DNA from: PFL42 sp963789825
Lineage (GTDB): Bacteria > Chloroflexota > Anaerolineae > Anaerolineales > E44-bin32
Length of the DNA stretch: 64,000 nt
Assembly (NCBI GenBank): GCA_963789825.1
Contig: CAWBME010000005.1
Coordinates: 186,001 to 250,000 of the forward strand
Direction: 5' to 3'
The position numbers were made by a program, and so were the translations under genes. Of this stretch, positions 10,223-19,559 are shown piece by piece. The notes under the pieces were generated by a model, which did no database searches, had not been told where the DNA came from, and saw only the letters and a program-made list of their open reading frames with translations. Every line of letters starts with the position of its first letter. Within the stretch, counting starts at the first letter, position 1.

Positions 10223-11523
10223 AGACCGCTGCCCGGAACCCGGTGCTGCGTACCCGCTTGCAGAACGGCCTGGAGATCCGCCTCAAGGAGATCCACACGG
10301 CCCCGCTGGCCTCGTGCTGGGTGTGGTACCGGGTGGGCTCGCGCGACGAGCACCCTGGCCTGACCGGCGCCTCGCACTGGGTCGAGCACATGCAGTTCAA
10401 AGGCACCCGGCGACACTCCGGCGCCGAGCTCGAACGCGTGATCTCGCGCGACGGCGGTTTCTGGAACGCCTTCACCTGGCTGGACTGGACGGCCTACTTC
10501 GAGACGATGCCCGCCGATCGCATCGACCTCGCCTTGCGCCTCGAGGCCGATCGGATGCGCACCAGCCTGTTCGATCCCAAGGAACTGGAGGCCGAACGGA
10601 CGGTCATCATGTCCGAGCGGCAGGGCAGCGAGAACGAGCCGACCTTTCGGCTGTCCGAGGAGATCCAGGCGGCCGCCTTCCGCGTCCATCCGTATCATCA
10701 TGAGGTCATCGGCGACATGGCCGACCTGCGTTCGATGACCCGCGACGATCTGTACCGCCACTACCGCAATTTCTATCGCCCGAACAACGCCGTGCTGGTG
10801 GTGGCTGGCGACTTCCAGCGCCGGCCGATGCTTGAAAAGCTGCGCCGGCTGTTCGGCACGATCCCGGCGCGCCCGGTCGAGCGCATGGCGCCCCGGCCCG
10901 AGCCCGAGCAACACGGAGAGCGCCGCCTGACGCTCGAGGGGCCCGGCAAGACCGCCTACATTGAGATCGCCTATCATGCGCCGCGCGGCGCCGACCCCGA
11001 CTTCTTCCCGCTCGCCGTGCTGGACAGCGCCCTGGCCGGCGCCTCCAGCTTGAACCTGTTCGGCGGCGGGATCTCGAACAAGACCTCGCGGCTGTATCGG
11101 GCGCTGGTCGAGCGTGGCCTGGCGGCGTCGGTCAGCGGTGACCTGGCGACCACCATCGATCCGTACCTGTACTCCTTCCATCTCACCGTGCGGCCAGAAC
11201 ACTCACCGGAGAAGCTGCTGGCTGCCTTCGACCAGGAAATCGATCGCCTGCTGCAGGCGCCCATCGCCCCCGCCGAGATCGAGAAGGCCGGTAAGCAGGC
11301 CCGGGCGCTGTTCGCCTACGGCAGTGAGAGCATCACCAACCAGGCCTTCTGGCAGGGGTACAGCGAGATGTTTGCCGACCATACCTGGTTCAAGAATTAC
11401 CTGGAGCGGATCCAGGCAGTAACCGCCGAGCAAGTGGTTGCCGTGGCCCAGCAAGTGCTGCGGCGTTCGAACCGCGTTGTGGGTGTGTATCTGCCGAGCG
11501 GGGAGGGCGCCGATGCCGGCTAG
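10219..11523 (+). CDS. M16 family zinc peptidase, catalytically complete
   Basis: The likely start is a TTG overlapping the ugd stop codon (TTGA), since homology to M16 begins at about VLRTRLQNGLEI. The inverted zinc motif HWVEH is at His53, Glu56 and His57, and the third ligand Glu133 is 76 residues further (MSERQGSENE), exactly as in processing-peptidase-like M16 proteins. The second M16 domain follows (YIEIAYHAPRGADPD). It degrades or processes small proteins or peptides. The next gene is an inactive M16 homologue, so the two probably form a PqqL/MPP-type heterodimer. No signal peptide is visible. Confidence 0.92.
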   Translation: MKTAARNPVLRTRLQNGLEIRLKEIHTAPLASCWVWYRVGSRDEHPGLTGASHWVEHMQFKGTRRHSGAELERVISRDGGFWNAFTWLDWTAYFETMPADRIDLALRLEADRMRTSLFDPKELEAERTVIMSERQGSENEPTFRLSEEIQAAAFRVHPYHHEVIGDMADLRSMTRDDLYRHYRNFYRPNNAVLVVAGDFQRRPMLEKLRRLFGTIPARPVERMAPRPEPEQHGERRLTLEGPGKTAYIEIAYHAPRGADPDFFPLAVLDSALAGASSLNLFGGGISNKTSRLYRALVERGLAASVSGDLATTIDPYLYSFHLTVRPEHSPEKLLAAFDQEIDRLLQAPIAPAEIEKAGKQARALFAYGSESITNQAFWQGYSEMFADHTWFKNYLERIQAVTAEQVVAVAQQVLRRSNRVVGVYLPSGEGADAG

Positions 11524-12823
11524 CCGCTCGTCGGGTCTGGATGTGCGCTCCTTCCCCGGCCCGGAGACTATCCGCCGTGAGCCCCTGCCCAACGGTCTGG
11601 TGGTCATGGCGCGGGAGAACTTCTCCAGTCCGTCGGTGGTCGTGGTCGGCTACCTCGCCGCCGGCGCGCTGGACGAGAAGCCGGAGCAGGCGGGGCTGGC
11701 GGACCTGACCGCCTCCGCCCTCACCCGCGGCACCAGCCGGCGCAGCTTCCGGGAGATCTACGAGACGCTCGAATCGAGTGGCGCCAGCCTGGGGGTGGGC
11801 GCCGGAACGCATAACCTCAGCTTCCGCGCCAAGGCGCTGGCCGAGGATCTGCCGCTGCTCCTGGAGCTGCTGGCGGAGGTGCTGCGGCAGCCGACGTTCC
11901 CGGAGGCTGAGGTCGACCGGCTGCGGGGTGAGAAGCTGACCGGCCTGGGGATCCGTGACCAGGACACCGAGTCGGTGGCGCAGATGGCGTTCGAGGAGCT
12001 CGCCTACCCCGGCCATCCCTACCGCCTGCCCAGCGACGGATACCGTCACACGGTTGAGCGGCTGAAGGCGAAGGACCTGAAGCGGTTCCATGCCGGGCAT
12101 TTCGGCCCGCGCGGGATGCTGGTCACCGTGGTCGGCGCTGTGCCCGCTGCCCAGGCGATCGACCAAGTGCAGGCGCACTTCGGCTCATGGTCCAATCCGT
12201 CGCAGCCGGCGCAAGCGCCTCTGCCGCCGCTGCCGCCGATCGCCGGACTGCTGCGCAAGGACATCCCGATCCCGGGCAAGAGCCAGTGTGACCTGGTGCT
12301 CGGCGCGCCCGGCCCCAGCCGCTTCGACCCGGACTACCTGGCGGCGGCCTTGGGGAACAACGTGCTGGGCGTCTTCGGCCTGATGGGTCGCCTGGGCAAG
12401 GCCGTGCGCAAGCAGGCCGGATTGGCCTACCATGCCTCGAGCCACCTGGGCGGCGGCCTGGGGCCGACGCCGTGGCAGATCGAGGCGGGTGTGGCCCCTT
12501 CCAATGTCGAGCGGACGCTGGAACTTGCCCGTCTCGAGCTGCGCCGCTTCACCACCCGCCGCATCACTGCCGAGGAGTTGAGCGACAACCAGGCCAACTT
12601 CATCGGGCGGCTTCCGCTCCAACTGGAATCGAACGAGGGTGTGGCGTCGGCATTGATGGCCATCGAGCGCTACGAGCTGCCCCTCGACTTCTACCAGCAG
12701 TACCCCACGCTGATCCGCGAGATTACGCCCGAGCGCGTGCTGCGCGTCGCACAGCGGTATCTTCACCCGGACCGGCTGGCGATCGCCGTGGCTGGCAGCC
12801 TGGCCTCGGACGCCGGCCTGTGA
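11513..12823 (+). CDS. M16 family protein, inactive partner subunit
   Basis: This gene starts inside the end of the preceding M16 gene. It has the two-domain M16 layout (residues 15-220 and 230-430), but the HxxEH position reads AGLADLTASALTRGT, so zinc ligands are missing. The second domain keeps the glycine-rich region SSHLGGGLGP that in M16 heterodimers helps bind substrate. An active gene followed by an inactive one is typical of two-component M16 proteases, in which the second subunit supplies substrate binding. Start chosen at MPASRSSGLD; later starts are possible. Confidence 0.9.
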   Translation: MPASRSSGLDVRSFPGPETIRREPLPNGLVVMARENFSSPSVVVVGYLAAGALDEKPEQAGLADLTASALTRGTSRRSFREIYETLESSGASLGVGAGTHNLSFRAKALAEDLPLLLELLAEVLRQPTFPEAEVDRLRGEKLTGLGIRDQDTESVAQMAFEELAYPGHPYRLPSDGYRHTVERLKAKDLKRFHAGHFGPRGMLVTVVGAVPAAQAIDQVQAHFGSWSNPSQPAQAPLPPLPPIAGLLRKDIPIPGKSQCDLVLGAPGPSRFDPDYLAAALGNNVLGVFGLMGRLGKAVRKQAGLAYHASSHLGGGLGPTPWQIEAGVAPSNVERTLELARLELRRFTTRRITAEELSDNQANFIGRLPLQLESNEGVASALMAIERYELPLDFYQQYPTLIREITPERVLRVAQRYLHPDRLAIAVAGSLASDAGL

Positions 12824-13212
12824 TCCGCTCGGGGGTCGATATTATCGAGATCGAGCGCGTGGCGCGGGCAATCGAGCGCCACGGATCTCGCTTCTACCTA
12901 AGGTTCTTCACCGAGCGGGAAGTGGCCGAATCGCGCCGGCAGGCGGCGGCGCTGGCCGCCAGGTTTGCCGCCAAGGAAGCCGTGGCCAAGGCGCTGGGCA
13001 CAGGGATCGGGGTGGTGCGCTGGATTGACATCGAGATTGTCAGCGGAACGCAGCGCCAGCCGGAGCTTCGGCTGCACGGTGCGGCAGCCCGCCTGGCCGG
13101 CGAGCTGGGGCTGGCCGAGTGGGCCGTCAGCCTCAGCCACACCCATCAGCATGCGGTTGCGTTCGCCGTTGCCGCCACGGCAGCCCCGGGCGGAAGCGCG
13201 GCGAGTGACTGA
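12820..13212 (+). CDS. acpS: Holo-[acyl-carrier-protein] synthase AcpS
   Basis: Transfers 4'-phosphopantetheine from CoA to apo-ACP. The GTG start overlaps the upstream stop (GTGA). The magnesium ligands are seen as Asp7 in IRSGVDIIEIERV and Glu53 in RFAAKEAVAKALG, followed by GIGVVRWIDIEIV and the late SLSHTHQHAVAFAVA. Length is about 130 residues, normal for the family. Coupling to M16 and thioesterase genes is unusual, but each overlaps its neighbour, so they are probably one operon. Confidence 0.94.
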   Translation: MIRSGVDIIEIERVARAIERHGSRFYLRFFTEREVAESRRQAAALAARFAAKEAVAKALGTGIGVVRWIDIEIVSGTQRQPELRLHGAAARLAGELGLAEWAVSLSHTHQHAVAFAVAATAAPGGSAASD

Positions 13213-13630
13213 GAACCCGATCATCCCCGGCCAGTCTGCCGAGCGGACCGTGCAGATCCGGGAGGACCAGTCCGCCAGGCATCTGGGCAGTGGCAGCTTG
13301 CGGGTGTTCGCCACGCCGGCCATGATCCTGCTGATCGAAGAAATCAGTCGCGAGGCGATCGAGCCAAACCTGCCGGCCGGAATGACGACGGTCGGGGTCG
13401 AACTGCATGTACGCCACCTGGCCCCGACGCCGATCGGCAGCAGCGTGCGCGTCCGCTCTGAGGTCCTGGCCGTCGACGGCAATCGGGTGATGCTGCGGGC
13501 CCAGGTGTGGGACGAGGTGGAGAAAGTCGGCGAGGCTGAGCACACCCGGGCGATCATCGACTTGGAGCGGTTCCAGCGGCGGGTGGCGGCCAAGGCCGGA
13601 GGAGGCACGCCGGCGGGCCCATCCGCCTAA
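13205..13630 (+). CDS. Hotdog-fold thioesterase, FlK-like
   Basis: A GTG start overlaps the acpS end. The 141-residue protein matches the FlK (fluoroacetyl-CoA thioesterase) branch of hotdog enzymes. The expected catalytic Thr (ATPAM), Glu (LLIEE) and His (VRHLAPTP) are all present, as is the late RAIIDLERF. Most members outside Streptomyces do not act on fluoroacetyl-CoA; they are general small acyl-CoA hydrolases. Its pairing with acpS suggests acyl-CoA or ACP housekeeping. Confidence 0.82.
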   Translation: MTENPIIPGQSAERTVQIREDQSARHLGSGSLRVFATPAMILLIEEISREAIEPNLPAGMTTVGVELHVRHLAPTPIGSSVRVRSEVLAVDGNRVMLRAQVWDEVEKVGEAEHTRAIIDLERFQRRVAAKAGGGTPAGPSA

Positions 13631-13644
13631 TCGCGTGTCTGATT

Positions 13645-13672
13645 GAGCCGCCGGGCGCTAGCCAAGCGGCTC
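13645..13672 (+). terminator. Stem-loop after the acpS operon
   Basis: GAGCCGC and GCGGCTC can pair around a 14-base loop shortly after the thioesterase stop. There is no T tract, so termination is uncertain. Confidence 0.3.
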
Positions 13673-13791
13673 CGGCCCGCTGCATTCCCAGACCTGCTCC
13701 CCCGGCGCGCCCATCCGATCTCGCGCCTGCCTCCGCCGGCCGAGTCCGGCTCTCCCCGAGGCCAAGTGGGTCGGGGGATGCACTCGTCCGC

Positions 13792-14623
13792 CTATTCGCT
13801 CACCTTGCCAAGTCGGTAGTGGAAGATCCCCATGACTTCGGCCAGCAGCGGGACGTGGCGCATCCAGCCGACGTGGGACAGGCGTGGCTCAGGGCGATCA
13901 AACGGGTACCACGCCTCCAGCAAGGTGATGCCATCCCCCCAGCGCTCGAGATCCCTACCGCGTTTGAGCCCCCAGCGATAGCGGGCGCCGATCTTCGTGC
14001 GCCGAATGCGCAAGTTGTTCATCCGCACGAGAAACGGTGAGAACGCATCGAACGCCAGCTCTGAACCGGGGAAGTGGTCCCGAAGCTTCAGCACCAAGGA
14101 TCGCACCTGCCCTTGTTCAAAGTACATGAACACCCCCTCAGCCAGGAAGAGGAAGGGACGTGGCTGCAGGGAGGAGAGGGTGCGTGTCCACGCGGCGTCG
14201 AAGGCCGAACAAGCGAGAAGGTGGTAGCGCCCGGCCTCGTCCCCCATCAGCTTGGCGACGAAGCTCAATGACCTCCGGCAGATCGAGGTCATACCACTCG
14301 ACCTTCCCGTTGTCGAGGCGATCGAAACGCGTATCGAGGCCGCACCCGATGTGGACGACAACCGCCTCCGGGTGGCGAGCCAGGAACTCCCGGGCCCAGT
14401 CGTCGAATTGCCGGTTTCGGAGAACAAGGCCAACCATGTCCTCCTCATCCACCTTCATCTGCTTGATCCAGGTCGAATCGGGGTTCAGCTGCCTGATCAA
14501 CGCCACGGCCTTCTCATCCTGGATCAGGGCGTCCGGACGCTTGGACTCCACCGCTCGGAGGTAGAGTGGGAGCAACAAGGTTTCGGCGACTCCGCTCAAG
14601 GTTGGGCCCGTGCGCTCGGTCAT
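13792..14623 (-). CDS. LCMT-family SAM-dependent methyltransferase, one frameshift
   Basis: The start MTERTGPTLSGVAETLLLPL follows a GGAGGAG site. The SAM-binding loop VVHIGCGLDTRFDRL is typical of the leucine carboxyl methyltransferase-like family (PF04072), as is the later FLFLAEGVFMYFEQGQV. Near 14258 an extra C shifts the frame: LRRQADGG should read LRRKLMGDEAGRYHLLACSAFD, which continues to the stop at 13792. The rebuilt protein is about 276 residues. These proteins methylate carboxyl groups of small molecules or proteins; the substrate is unknown. The divergent TetR gene next door probably controls it. Confidence 0.8.
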
Positions 14624-14766
14624 CTCCGGCTCCTCCGCTGGGAAAATGAACAGATGTGTCAAGTATGATAGAATCGTCATTAGCAGCATACGCCGCAGGC
14701 TGAGCGAAGTCAATGGGCGGCTAAGGCAGTTTCCGCCTCGCTTCATCATTGGACAGGAGTACAACC

Positions 14767-15397
14767 ATGGACACTCCCGCGCCCTCGCGCCATGAACGCC
14801 GCCGCTTGAGGACCCGCCAGCTGCTCGCCCAGAGCACGCTGGACCTCATTCTGGAGAAGGGCTACGACGCCATCACCATTCAGGACATCACGGAGCGGGC
14901 AGACGTCGGTCGAGGCACGTTCTATCTCCATTTCAAGGACAAGGAAGAGGTGGTCTGGACGATGTTTCGGGAGTCGTTCGAGAAGCTGGAGCAGGAGGCG
15001 CACCGACAGATCGACCGCAGCGACACCGCAGGCAGAGTACTACGGCCTGCTGAACATCTACAATCACGCAGCGAACAACTGCGACGTCTATCGGCTGATG
15101 TTTGGCCGCCAGGGGTCAGCGATGCTGACGGCACGTGTCCAGGATCTCCTGGCAGAGACGGTCTTGCATGACATTCGCAACGCACCGCGTCCGCCCGAGA
15201 TCGATTTCAACCTGCCGGAGGAGTTTGAAGCACAGTTGCTGACGGGGATCCTCAGCCGGCTGCTCTTCTGGTGGCTGGAGACTCCCAACGACTACACCGC
15301 GGCGCAAATGGCGGCGATGACCTACAAGGCGCTCTACCGGCAGGAGCCACCCTCGGTGCATGCGCACCGAAGCGGGACGACGGATTTGGCCCCGTAG
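14767..15397 (+). CDS. TetR/AcrR family regulator, one frameshift
   Basis: The N terminus carries the TetR helix-turn-helix (residues 10-60) with ITIQDITERADVGRGTFYLHF. Near 15033 the frame changes: the ligand-binding half resumes as EYYGLLNIYNHAANNCDVYR and runs to the stop at 15397 (FWWLETPNDYTAAQMAAMTYKAL). The rebuilt protein is about 209 residues, a normal length. It is divergent from the methyltransferase gene with 143 bases between them, the usual layout for a TetR repressor and its target. Inducer unknown. Confidence 0.85.
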
Positions 15398-15572
15398 TCA
15401 GTGGTGGGCGCCGGGATGGTCCGGAGAACCACAGGCCAGTCTCAGACCCGCCGAACGAAACGCCGCCGACGAGCCCGCCGCTTGCTTCCCCCTGAACCTG
15501 GGCTGAAGTCGGGATCCTCCCGGGTGAGGCGAAGGGTGGGGATGGGCCCCTGCCAGCCCGCCACCGCCGGTT
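15398..15572. other. Noncoding stretch between tetR and the rpsB promoter
   Basis: No gene is recognisable. Together with the leader that follows, 357 bases separate tetR from rpsB. Confidence 0.4.
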
Positions 15573-15601
15573 TTGACGCGCGTGGGCCAGCATGGTAGAA
15601 T
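15573..15601 (+). promoter_or_regulatory. Strong sigma-70 promoter for rpsB operon
   Basis: TTGACG and TAGAAT are spaced by exactly 17 bases, close to the housekeeping consensus. It is the only good promoter upstream of the translation-gene operon and predicts a leader of about 147 bases. Confidence 0.8.
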
Positions 15602-15607
15602 GCCCCT

Positions 15608-15754
15608 ACTCCCGCCCTCGAGTGGCGGGAGAATTCTGCCCCTGCCGGGGCATATCTCACACGCTTCTGGACTGCTCGGGGCGTGCCGGTTGGCCAGCCG
15701 GCTCCCGCACAGGATGAAGGAAGCGGAGGGAAAACGCCAAGGAGGTTGACCATC
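15608..15754 (+). promoter_or_regulatory. Structured 5' leader of rpsB
   Basis: The leader contains an 8-bp stem with a 7-base loop (CTCCCGCC/GGCGGGAG, 15609-15631) at the very 5' end and a second GC-rich hairpin at 15685-15702. AAGGAGG precedes the start codon. Ribosomal protein S2 regulates its own operon through leader RNA in several bacteria; I infer, but cannot show, a similar role here. Confidence 0.4.
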
Positions 15755-16692
15755 ATGGCCGTGATTAGCATGAAGGCGCTTCTCGAGACCGGGGTCCATT
15801 TCGGGCATCGAACCCGCAAGTGGAACCCGCGCATGAAGCCCTACATCTTCACCGAACGCAACGGAATCCACATCATTGACCTGCAGCAAACGCTCGACGC
15901 GCTGGAGAAGGCGTATGCGCTGATCCGCGACTCGGTGGCGGCCGGCGGCTCGCTGCTCTTTGTCGGGACCAAGCGACAGGCGCAGGAAACCATCGAAACC
16001 GAGGCCGGCCGCTGCGGGATGTCCTACGTCAATCAGCGCTGGCTGGGCGGCACCCTGACCAACTGGCAGACCATTCGCAGCCGTATCGATGAGCTGGCGG
16101 ACCTAGAACGCCAGCGGGACGCGGGGGAGTTCCAGCAGCTGACCAAGAAGGAAGCGCTGATGAAGAACCGCGAGATCGAGCGCCTGCAGGGCCGACTGGG
16201 CGGGATTCGCGAGATGCGCGCCCTGCCGCGGCTGCTGTTCGTGGTCGATGTCCGCCGCGAGGAGACGGCCATCCACGAGGCCAACCTCTTGAGGATCCCG
16301 GTGATTGCCCTGGTCGACACCAATTGCGATCCGACCGGAGTGGACTACGTCATCCCTTCGAACGACGACGCCATCCGCGCCATTAAGCTGATCGCCGGCA
16401 AGATCGCCGATGCCGCCCTCGAGGGGCGGGCGCTGCGCAAGGACGAGGATCTCGAGGAGATTCGTCCGGCGTCGACCGCGCGCAAGCCCGAACCCGAGCT
16501 CGATCTGGCCGATGAGGAGCTGCTGGGTGAGGCCACCCTGGCCAAGCTGCAGAGCGGCGCCTTTGACGAAGGCGAGGCGGCCGCCGCCCCGCCGGCGCCC
16601 CCGCCCAGCTGCCTGACGAGAAGGTCGAACCCGTGGCCGGAGCGAGCGACTCCGACCTGGCAGCCGAGACCGGCACGGCGCAGGAGGCCTAG
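15755..16692 (+). CDS. rpsB: Small ribosomal subunit protein uS2, frameshift near C terminus
   Basis: Protein S2 of the 30S subunit. MAVISMKALLETGVHFGHRTRKWNPRM, FVGTKRQAQ, NQRWLGGTLTNW and IPVIALVDTNCDP are all classic S2 segments. After about residue 280 the frame changes near 16600. In the alternative frame an acidic, low-complexity tail (AQLPDEKVEPVAGASDSDLA) ends at 16692, nine bases before tsf. The long acidic Pro/Ala-rich extension is a common feature of S2 in this kind of organism. The indel is very probably a sequence error since the gene is essential. Confidence 0.96.
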
Positions 16693-16701
16693 GAAACATC
16701 C

Positions 16702-17301
16702 ATGGCCGTTTCTGCAGCCCAAATCAAGGAACTCCGGGAGCTCACGGGCGCCGGGGTGCTGGATTGCCGCAAGACTCTCGAAGCGACCAACGGTGATCTC
16801 GAGAAGGCGGCCGAACTTCTGCGCGAGCGGGGCCTGGCAGCCGCCGCCAAGCGCGCCGACCGCGAAATGCGCAACGGCGTCGTCGAGCTGTACAGCCATG
16901 GCGAGGGCCGTGTCGGGGTGATGGTCGAGGTCAACTGCGAGACTGATTTCGTGGCGCGCACCAAGGAATTCCGCGCCTTTGCCCACGAGCTTTGCCTGCA
17001 GGTGGCAGCCGGCGCGCCGACCTACATCGATGTCGGCGATGTGCCTGCCGAGGCGGTGGAGCAGGAGACGCAGGCGGCGGTGCGCCTGGCGCGCGAGGAA
17101 GGCAAGTCCGGGGCGGTGGTCGACAAGATCGTGCAAGGACGGCTGGAGAAGTTCTACGAGCAGGCCTGCCTGCTGCGCCAGCCCTACGTGCGCGATGACG
17201 CCCGAAAAGTGGCTGAGCTGCTGCAGGAGATGATTGCCAACACCGGCGAGAACATCTCCGTCCGGCGGATTTCCCGCTGGGCGGTAGGCGAAGCACAGTG
17301 A
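16702..17301 (+). CDS. tsf: Elongation factor Ts
   Basis: Nucleotide exchange factor that recycles EF-Tu. The N-terminal UBA-like domain has the conserved IKELRELTGAGVLDCRKTLEAT and GDLEKAAELLRERGLAAAAKRADRE. The core has MVEVNCETDFVAR. At 199 residues it is the short EF-Ts type with one core subdomain, as in Thermus, rather than the 283-residue form of E. coli. It follows rpsB by nine bases and is surely co-transcribed. Confidence 0.97.
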   Translation: MAVSAAQIKELRELTGAGVLDCRKTLEATNGDLEKAAELLRERGLAAAAKRADREMRNGVVELYSHGEGRVGVMVEVNCETDFVARTKEFRAFAHELCLQVAAGAPTYIDVGDVPAEAVEQETQAAVRLAREEGKSGAVVDKIVQGRLEKFYEQACLLRQPYVRDDARKVAELLQEMIANTGENISVRRISRWAVGEAQ

Positions 17302-17307
17302 GACGAG

Positions 17308-17334
17308 ATCGGGCCAACCCAGAGTTGGCCCGAT
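17308..17334 (+). terminator. Hairpin between tsf and pyrH
   Basis: ATCGGGCCAAC and GTTGGCCCGAT form an 11-bp perfect stem around five bases, seven bases after the tsf stop. No T tract follows, so it could act as a partial terminator or an RNA-processing/stability element that uncouples rpsB-tsf levels from pyrH-frr. Confidence 0.55.
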
Positions 17335-17374
17335 GTGCAATCGGCGGCCGCCGATGCCGTCGAGGGGAGGGGGA

Positions 17375-18091
17375 ATGGCCGTGCCTGCCTACACGCGCAT
17401 TCTGCTGAAGCTTGGCGGTGAGGCCCTGTCCGGCAAGTCGGGGATCGGGATCGACCCGGACCGGGCAGAGGAAGTGGCGGGCAAGGTGCGCCAAGTGCTC
17501 GACCTGGGCGTACAGATCGCCATTGTCCTGGGGGCCGGCAACCTGTGGCGTGGCCGGACGGGGATTGAGCGGGGCATGGAACGGGCCACCGCCGACTACA
17601 TGGGTATGGTGGGGACGGTGATGAACTCGCTCGCTCTGATGGACGCCCTCGAGCGCAGCGGCGTGATCACCCGGGTGATGTCTGCCCTCGAGATGCAGGC
17701 CGTCGCCGAGCCTTACATCCGGCGCCGCGCCATCCGCCATCTGGAGAAAGGCCGGGTAGTGATCCTGGGCGGCGGCACCGGCAATCCGTACTTCTCCACC
17801 GACACCGCCGCCGCGCTGCGGGCGATGGAGATCGGCGCCGATGTCGTGATCAAGGCGACCAAGGTCGACGGGGTCTACGAGAGCGATCCTGAACTCAATC
17901 CCACGGCCACCCGCTTCGACCGGTTGACCTACATCGACGCCCTCAACCGGCGGGTCAAGGTCATCGATAGCACAGCCATTTCCTTGTGCATGGATAACTC
18001 CCTGCCGATCCTGGTGATGGACTTGTGGCAACCCGGTGCGCTCGTGCGCGCCGTGCAGGGTGAGGCGGTCGGGACGACCATTGCCGGCTAG
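17375..18091 (+). CDS. pyrH: UMP kinase
   Basis: Phosphorylates UMP to UDP. I start at MAVPAYTRILLKLGGEALSG, after GAGGGGAGGGGG, because this is the conserved N terminus. The amino-acid-kinase fold motifs LKLGGEALSG, VLGAGNLWRG, ADYMGMVGTVMNSLAL, GGGTGNPYFSTDTAAALRA and KATKVDGVY are intact. The 238-residue length is normal. It is in the conserved order tsf-pyrH-frr. Confidence 0.97.
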   Translation: MAVPAYTRILLKLGGEALSGKSGIGIDPDRAEEVAGKVRQVLDLGVQIAIVLGAGNLWRGRTGIERGMERATADYMGMVGTVMNSLALMDALERSGVITRVMSALEMQAVAEPYIRRRAIRHLEKGRVVILGGGTGNPYFSTDTAAALRAMEIGADVVIKATKVDGVYESDPELNPTATRFDRLTYIDALNRRVKVIDSTAISLCMDNSLPILVMDLWQPGALVRAVQGEAVGTTIAG

Positions 18092-18174
18092 TCCGGTCGG
18101 CTACGCAAACCGGCGGAATTGCGCTATCCTTTGGGGGGAACCCCGGAGCCCGGTTGCAGCCTGTGCTGAGACCG

Positions 18175-18201
18175 GTGCAGGGGGTGCAGCACCCCGTGCA
18201 C
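18175..18201 (+). terminator. GC-rich hairpin between pyrH and frr
   Basis: GTGCAGGGGGTG and CACCCCGTGCAC pair around CAG with one mismatch. It lies in the 153-base gap before frr, has no T tract, and may be a processing or attenuation element. Confidence 0.4.
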
Positions 18202-18244
18202 GCCCGTGGGCCGACGGGGAGATCATCCAACCGAGGTGAAGGCG

Positions 18245-18802
18245 ATGGTTGACGATGCCTTGGCCGAAGCCGAATCCCGCATGGCCGGCGCTTCGCGATC
18301 CCTAGAAGAAGACCTTTCCGGCATTCGCACCGGGCGGGCGTCCCCGGCGCTGGTCGAGCGCCTGTCCGTCGAGTATTACGGGACCCCGACGCCGCTGATG
18401 CAACTGGCGACGATCTCCGCCCCCGAACCCCGGCTGCTGACCATCCGCCCTTTCGACCCGGCCAGCTTGAAGGATATCGAGCGGGCGATCCAGGCCTCCG
18501 ATCTGGGGCTGACGCCCAACAACGACGGCAAGCTGATCCGCCTGAGCATCCCGCCCCTCACCGAGGAGCGCCGGCACGAATTGGTGCGCCTGGTGCGCGC
18601 CCGGACCGAGGAAGCCAGGGTGGCGGTGCGCAACGTTCGCCGCGATGTCCACAACGACCTGCGGGAGTTCGAACGCGAGAAGCTGATCTCGGAAGACGAC
18701 CTGGCGCGAGGGGAAGACCGGCTGCAGAAACTGACCGACCACCAGATCGAATCGGTAGCCTCTGTCTGCCAGCGCAAGGAAGCCGAGATCCTCGAGGTCT
18801 GA
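18245..18802 (+). CDS. frr: Ribosome recycling factor
   Basis: Splits post-termination ribosomes with EF-G. I start at MVDDALAEAESRMAGASRSL, where homology begins. The three-helix bundle and small beta domain are evident: LSGIRTGRASPALVERLSVEYYGTPTPL, then LGLTPNNDGKLIRLSIPPLTEERRHELV, then a long C-terminal helix to LQKLTDHQIESV. The length of 185 residues is normal and the frame is intact. Confidence 0.97.
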   Translation: MVDDALAEAESRMAGASRSLEEDLSGIRTGRASPALVERLSVEYYGTPTPLMQLATISAPEPRLLTIRPFDPASLKDIERAIQASDLGLTPNNDGKLIRLSIPPLTEERRHELVRLVRARTEEARVAVRNVRRDVHNDLREFEREKLISEDDLARGEDRLQKLTDHQIESVASVCQRKEAEILEV

Positions 18803-18814
18803 GCAATCCCCACT

Positions 18815-19559
18815 ATGGCCAAGCGCAAATCCACCGGCGCCAAGCTTCCCGACAAGATCCCCGCTCACGTCGCCATTATCATGGATGGCAACGGTCGCTG
18901 GGCGCGCCGGCGCGGCCTGCCGCGCCTGGCGGGGCACCGTGCCGGGGTCGACAACCTGCGGCGCGTGATCGAGGCCAGCACGGAGTTTGGCATCCGTTAC
19001 CTGACGATCTATGCCTTCTCGACGGAGAACTGGGCCCGTCCGCCGGATGAAGTTCGCGGGCTGCTCAACATCCTGGAGGAGGTGATCGACCGGGAGCTGG
19101 ACGAGCTGCACCGCAACGGTGTGCAGCTGCGCCATGTCGGGCGCCTCGAGCGGCTCGAACCCCACCTGCAGGCCAAGGTGCGCTACGCCATCGACATGAC
19201 GCGAGACAATCAACGCCTGGTGCTCAACATTGCCTGGAACTACGGCGGTCGCGATGAACTGGTGTGGGCCATTCAACAGATCATGGCCGCCGGCTATGCC
19301 CCCGACCAGGTGGATGAAGGGTTGATCTCGCGCTACCTGTTCACCTCCGCCTCACCGGATCCGGACCTGATCATCCGCACCTCGGGTGAGATGCGCGTCA
19401 GCAACTTCCTGATCTGGCAGGGCGCCTACTCGGAGCTGTACGTCACGCCGACCCTGTGGCCAGATTTCGGGCGCGAGGCGCTGCTGGCCGCGCTGCAGGA
19501 CTTCTCCCAGCGCGAGCGTCGCTTCGGCCACGTGCACGCTCCGGCAACAGAAGTCCTGA
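18815..19559 (+). CDS. uppS: Isoprenyl (undecaprenyl) diphosphate synthase, probable frameshift at C terminus
   Basis: Makes the C55 lipid carrier precursor for cell-wall synthesis by cis-prenyl addition. HVAIIMDGNGRWARRRG with the catalytic Asp, RAGVDNLRRVIE, TIYAFSTENWARP, and the late RTSGEMRVSNFLIWQGAYSE are definitive. As read, the frame runs on to 19843, about 95 codons into cdsA in the wrong frame. A single indel near 19520-19550 would instead end it at the TGA immediately before the cdsA GTG, giving the normal length of about 248 residues. I give the coordinates on that assumption. Confidence 0.9.
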
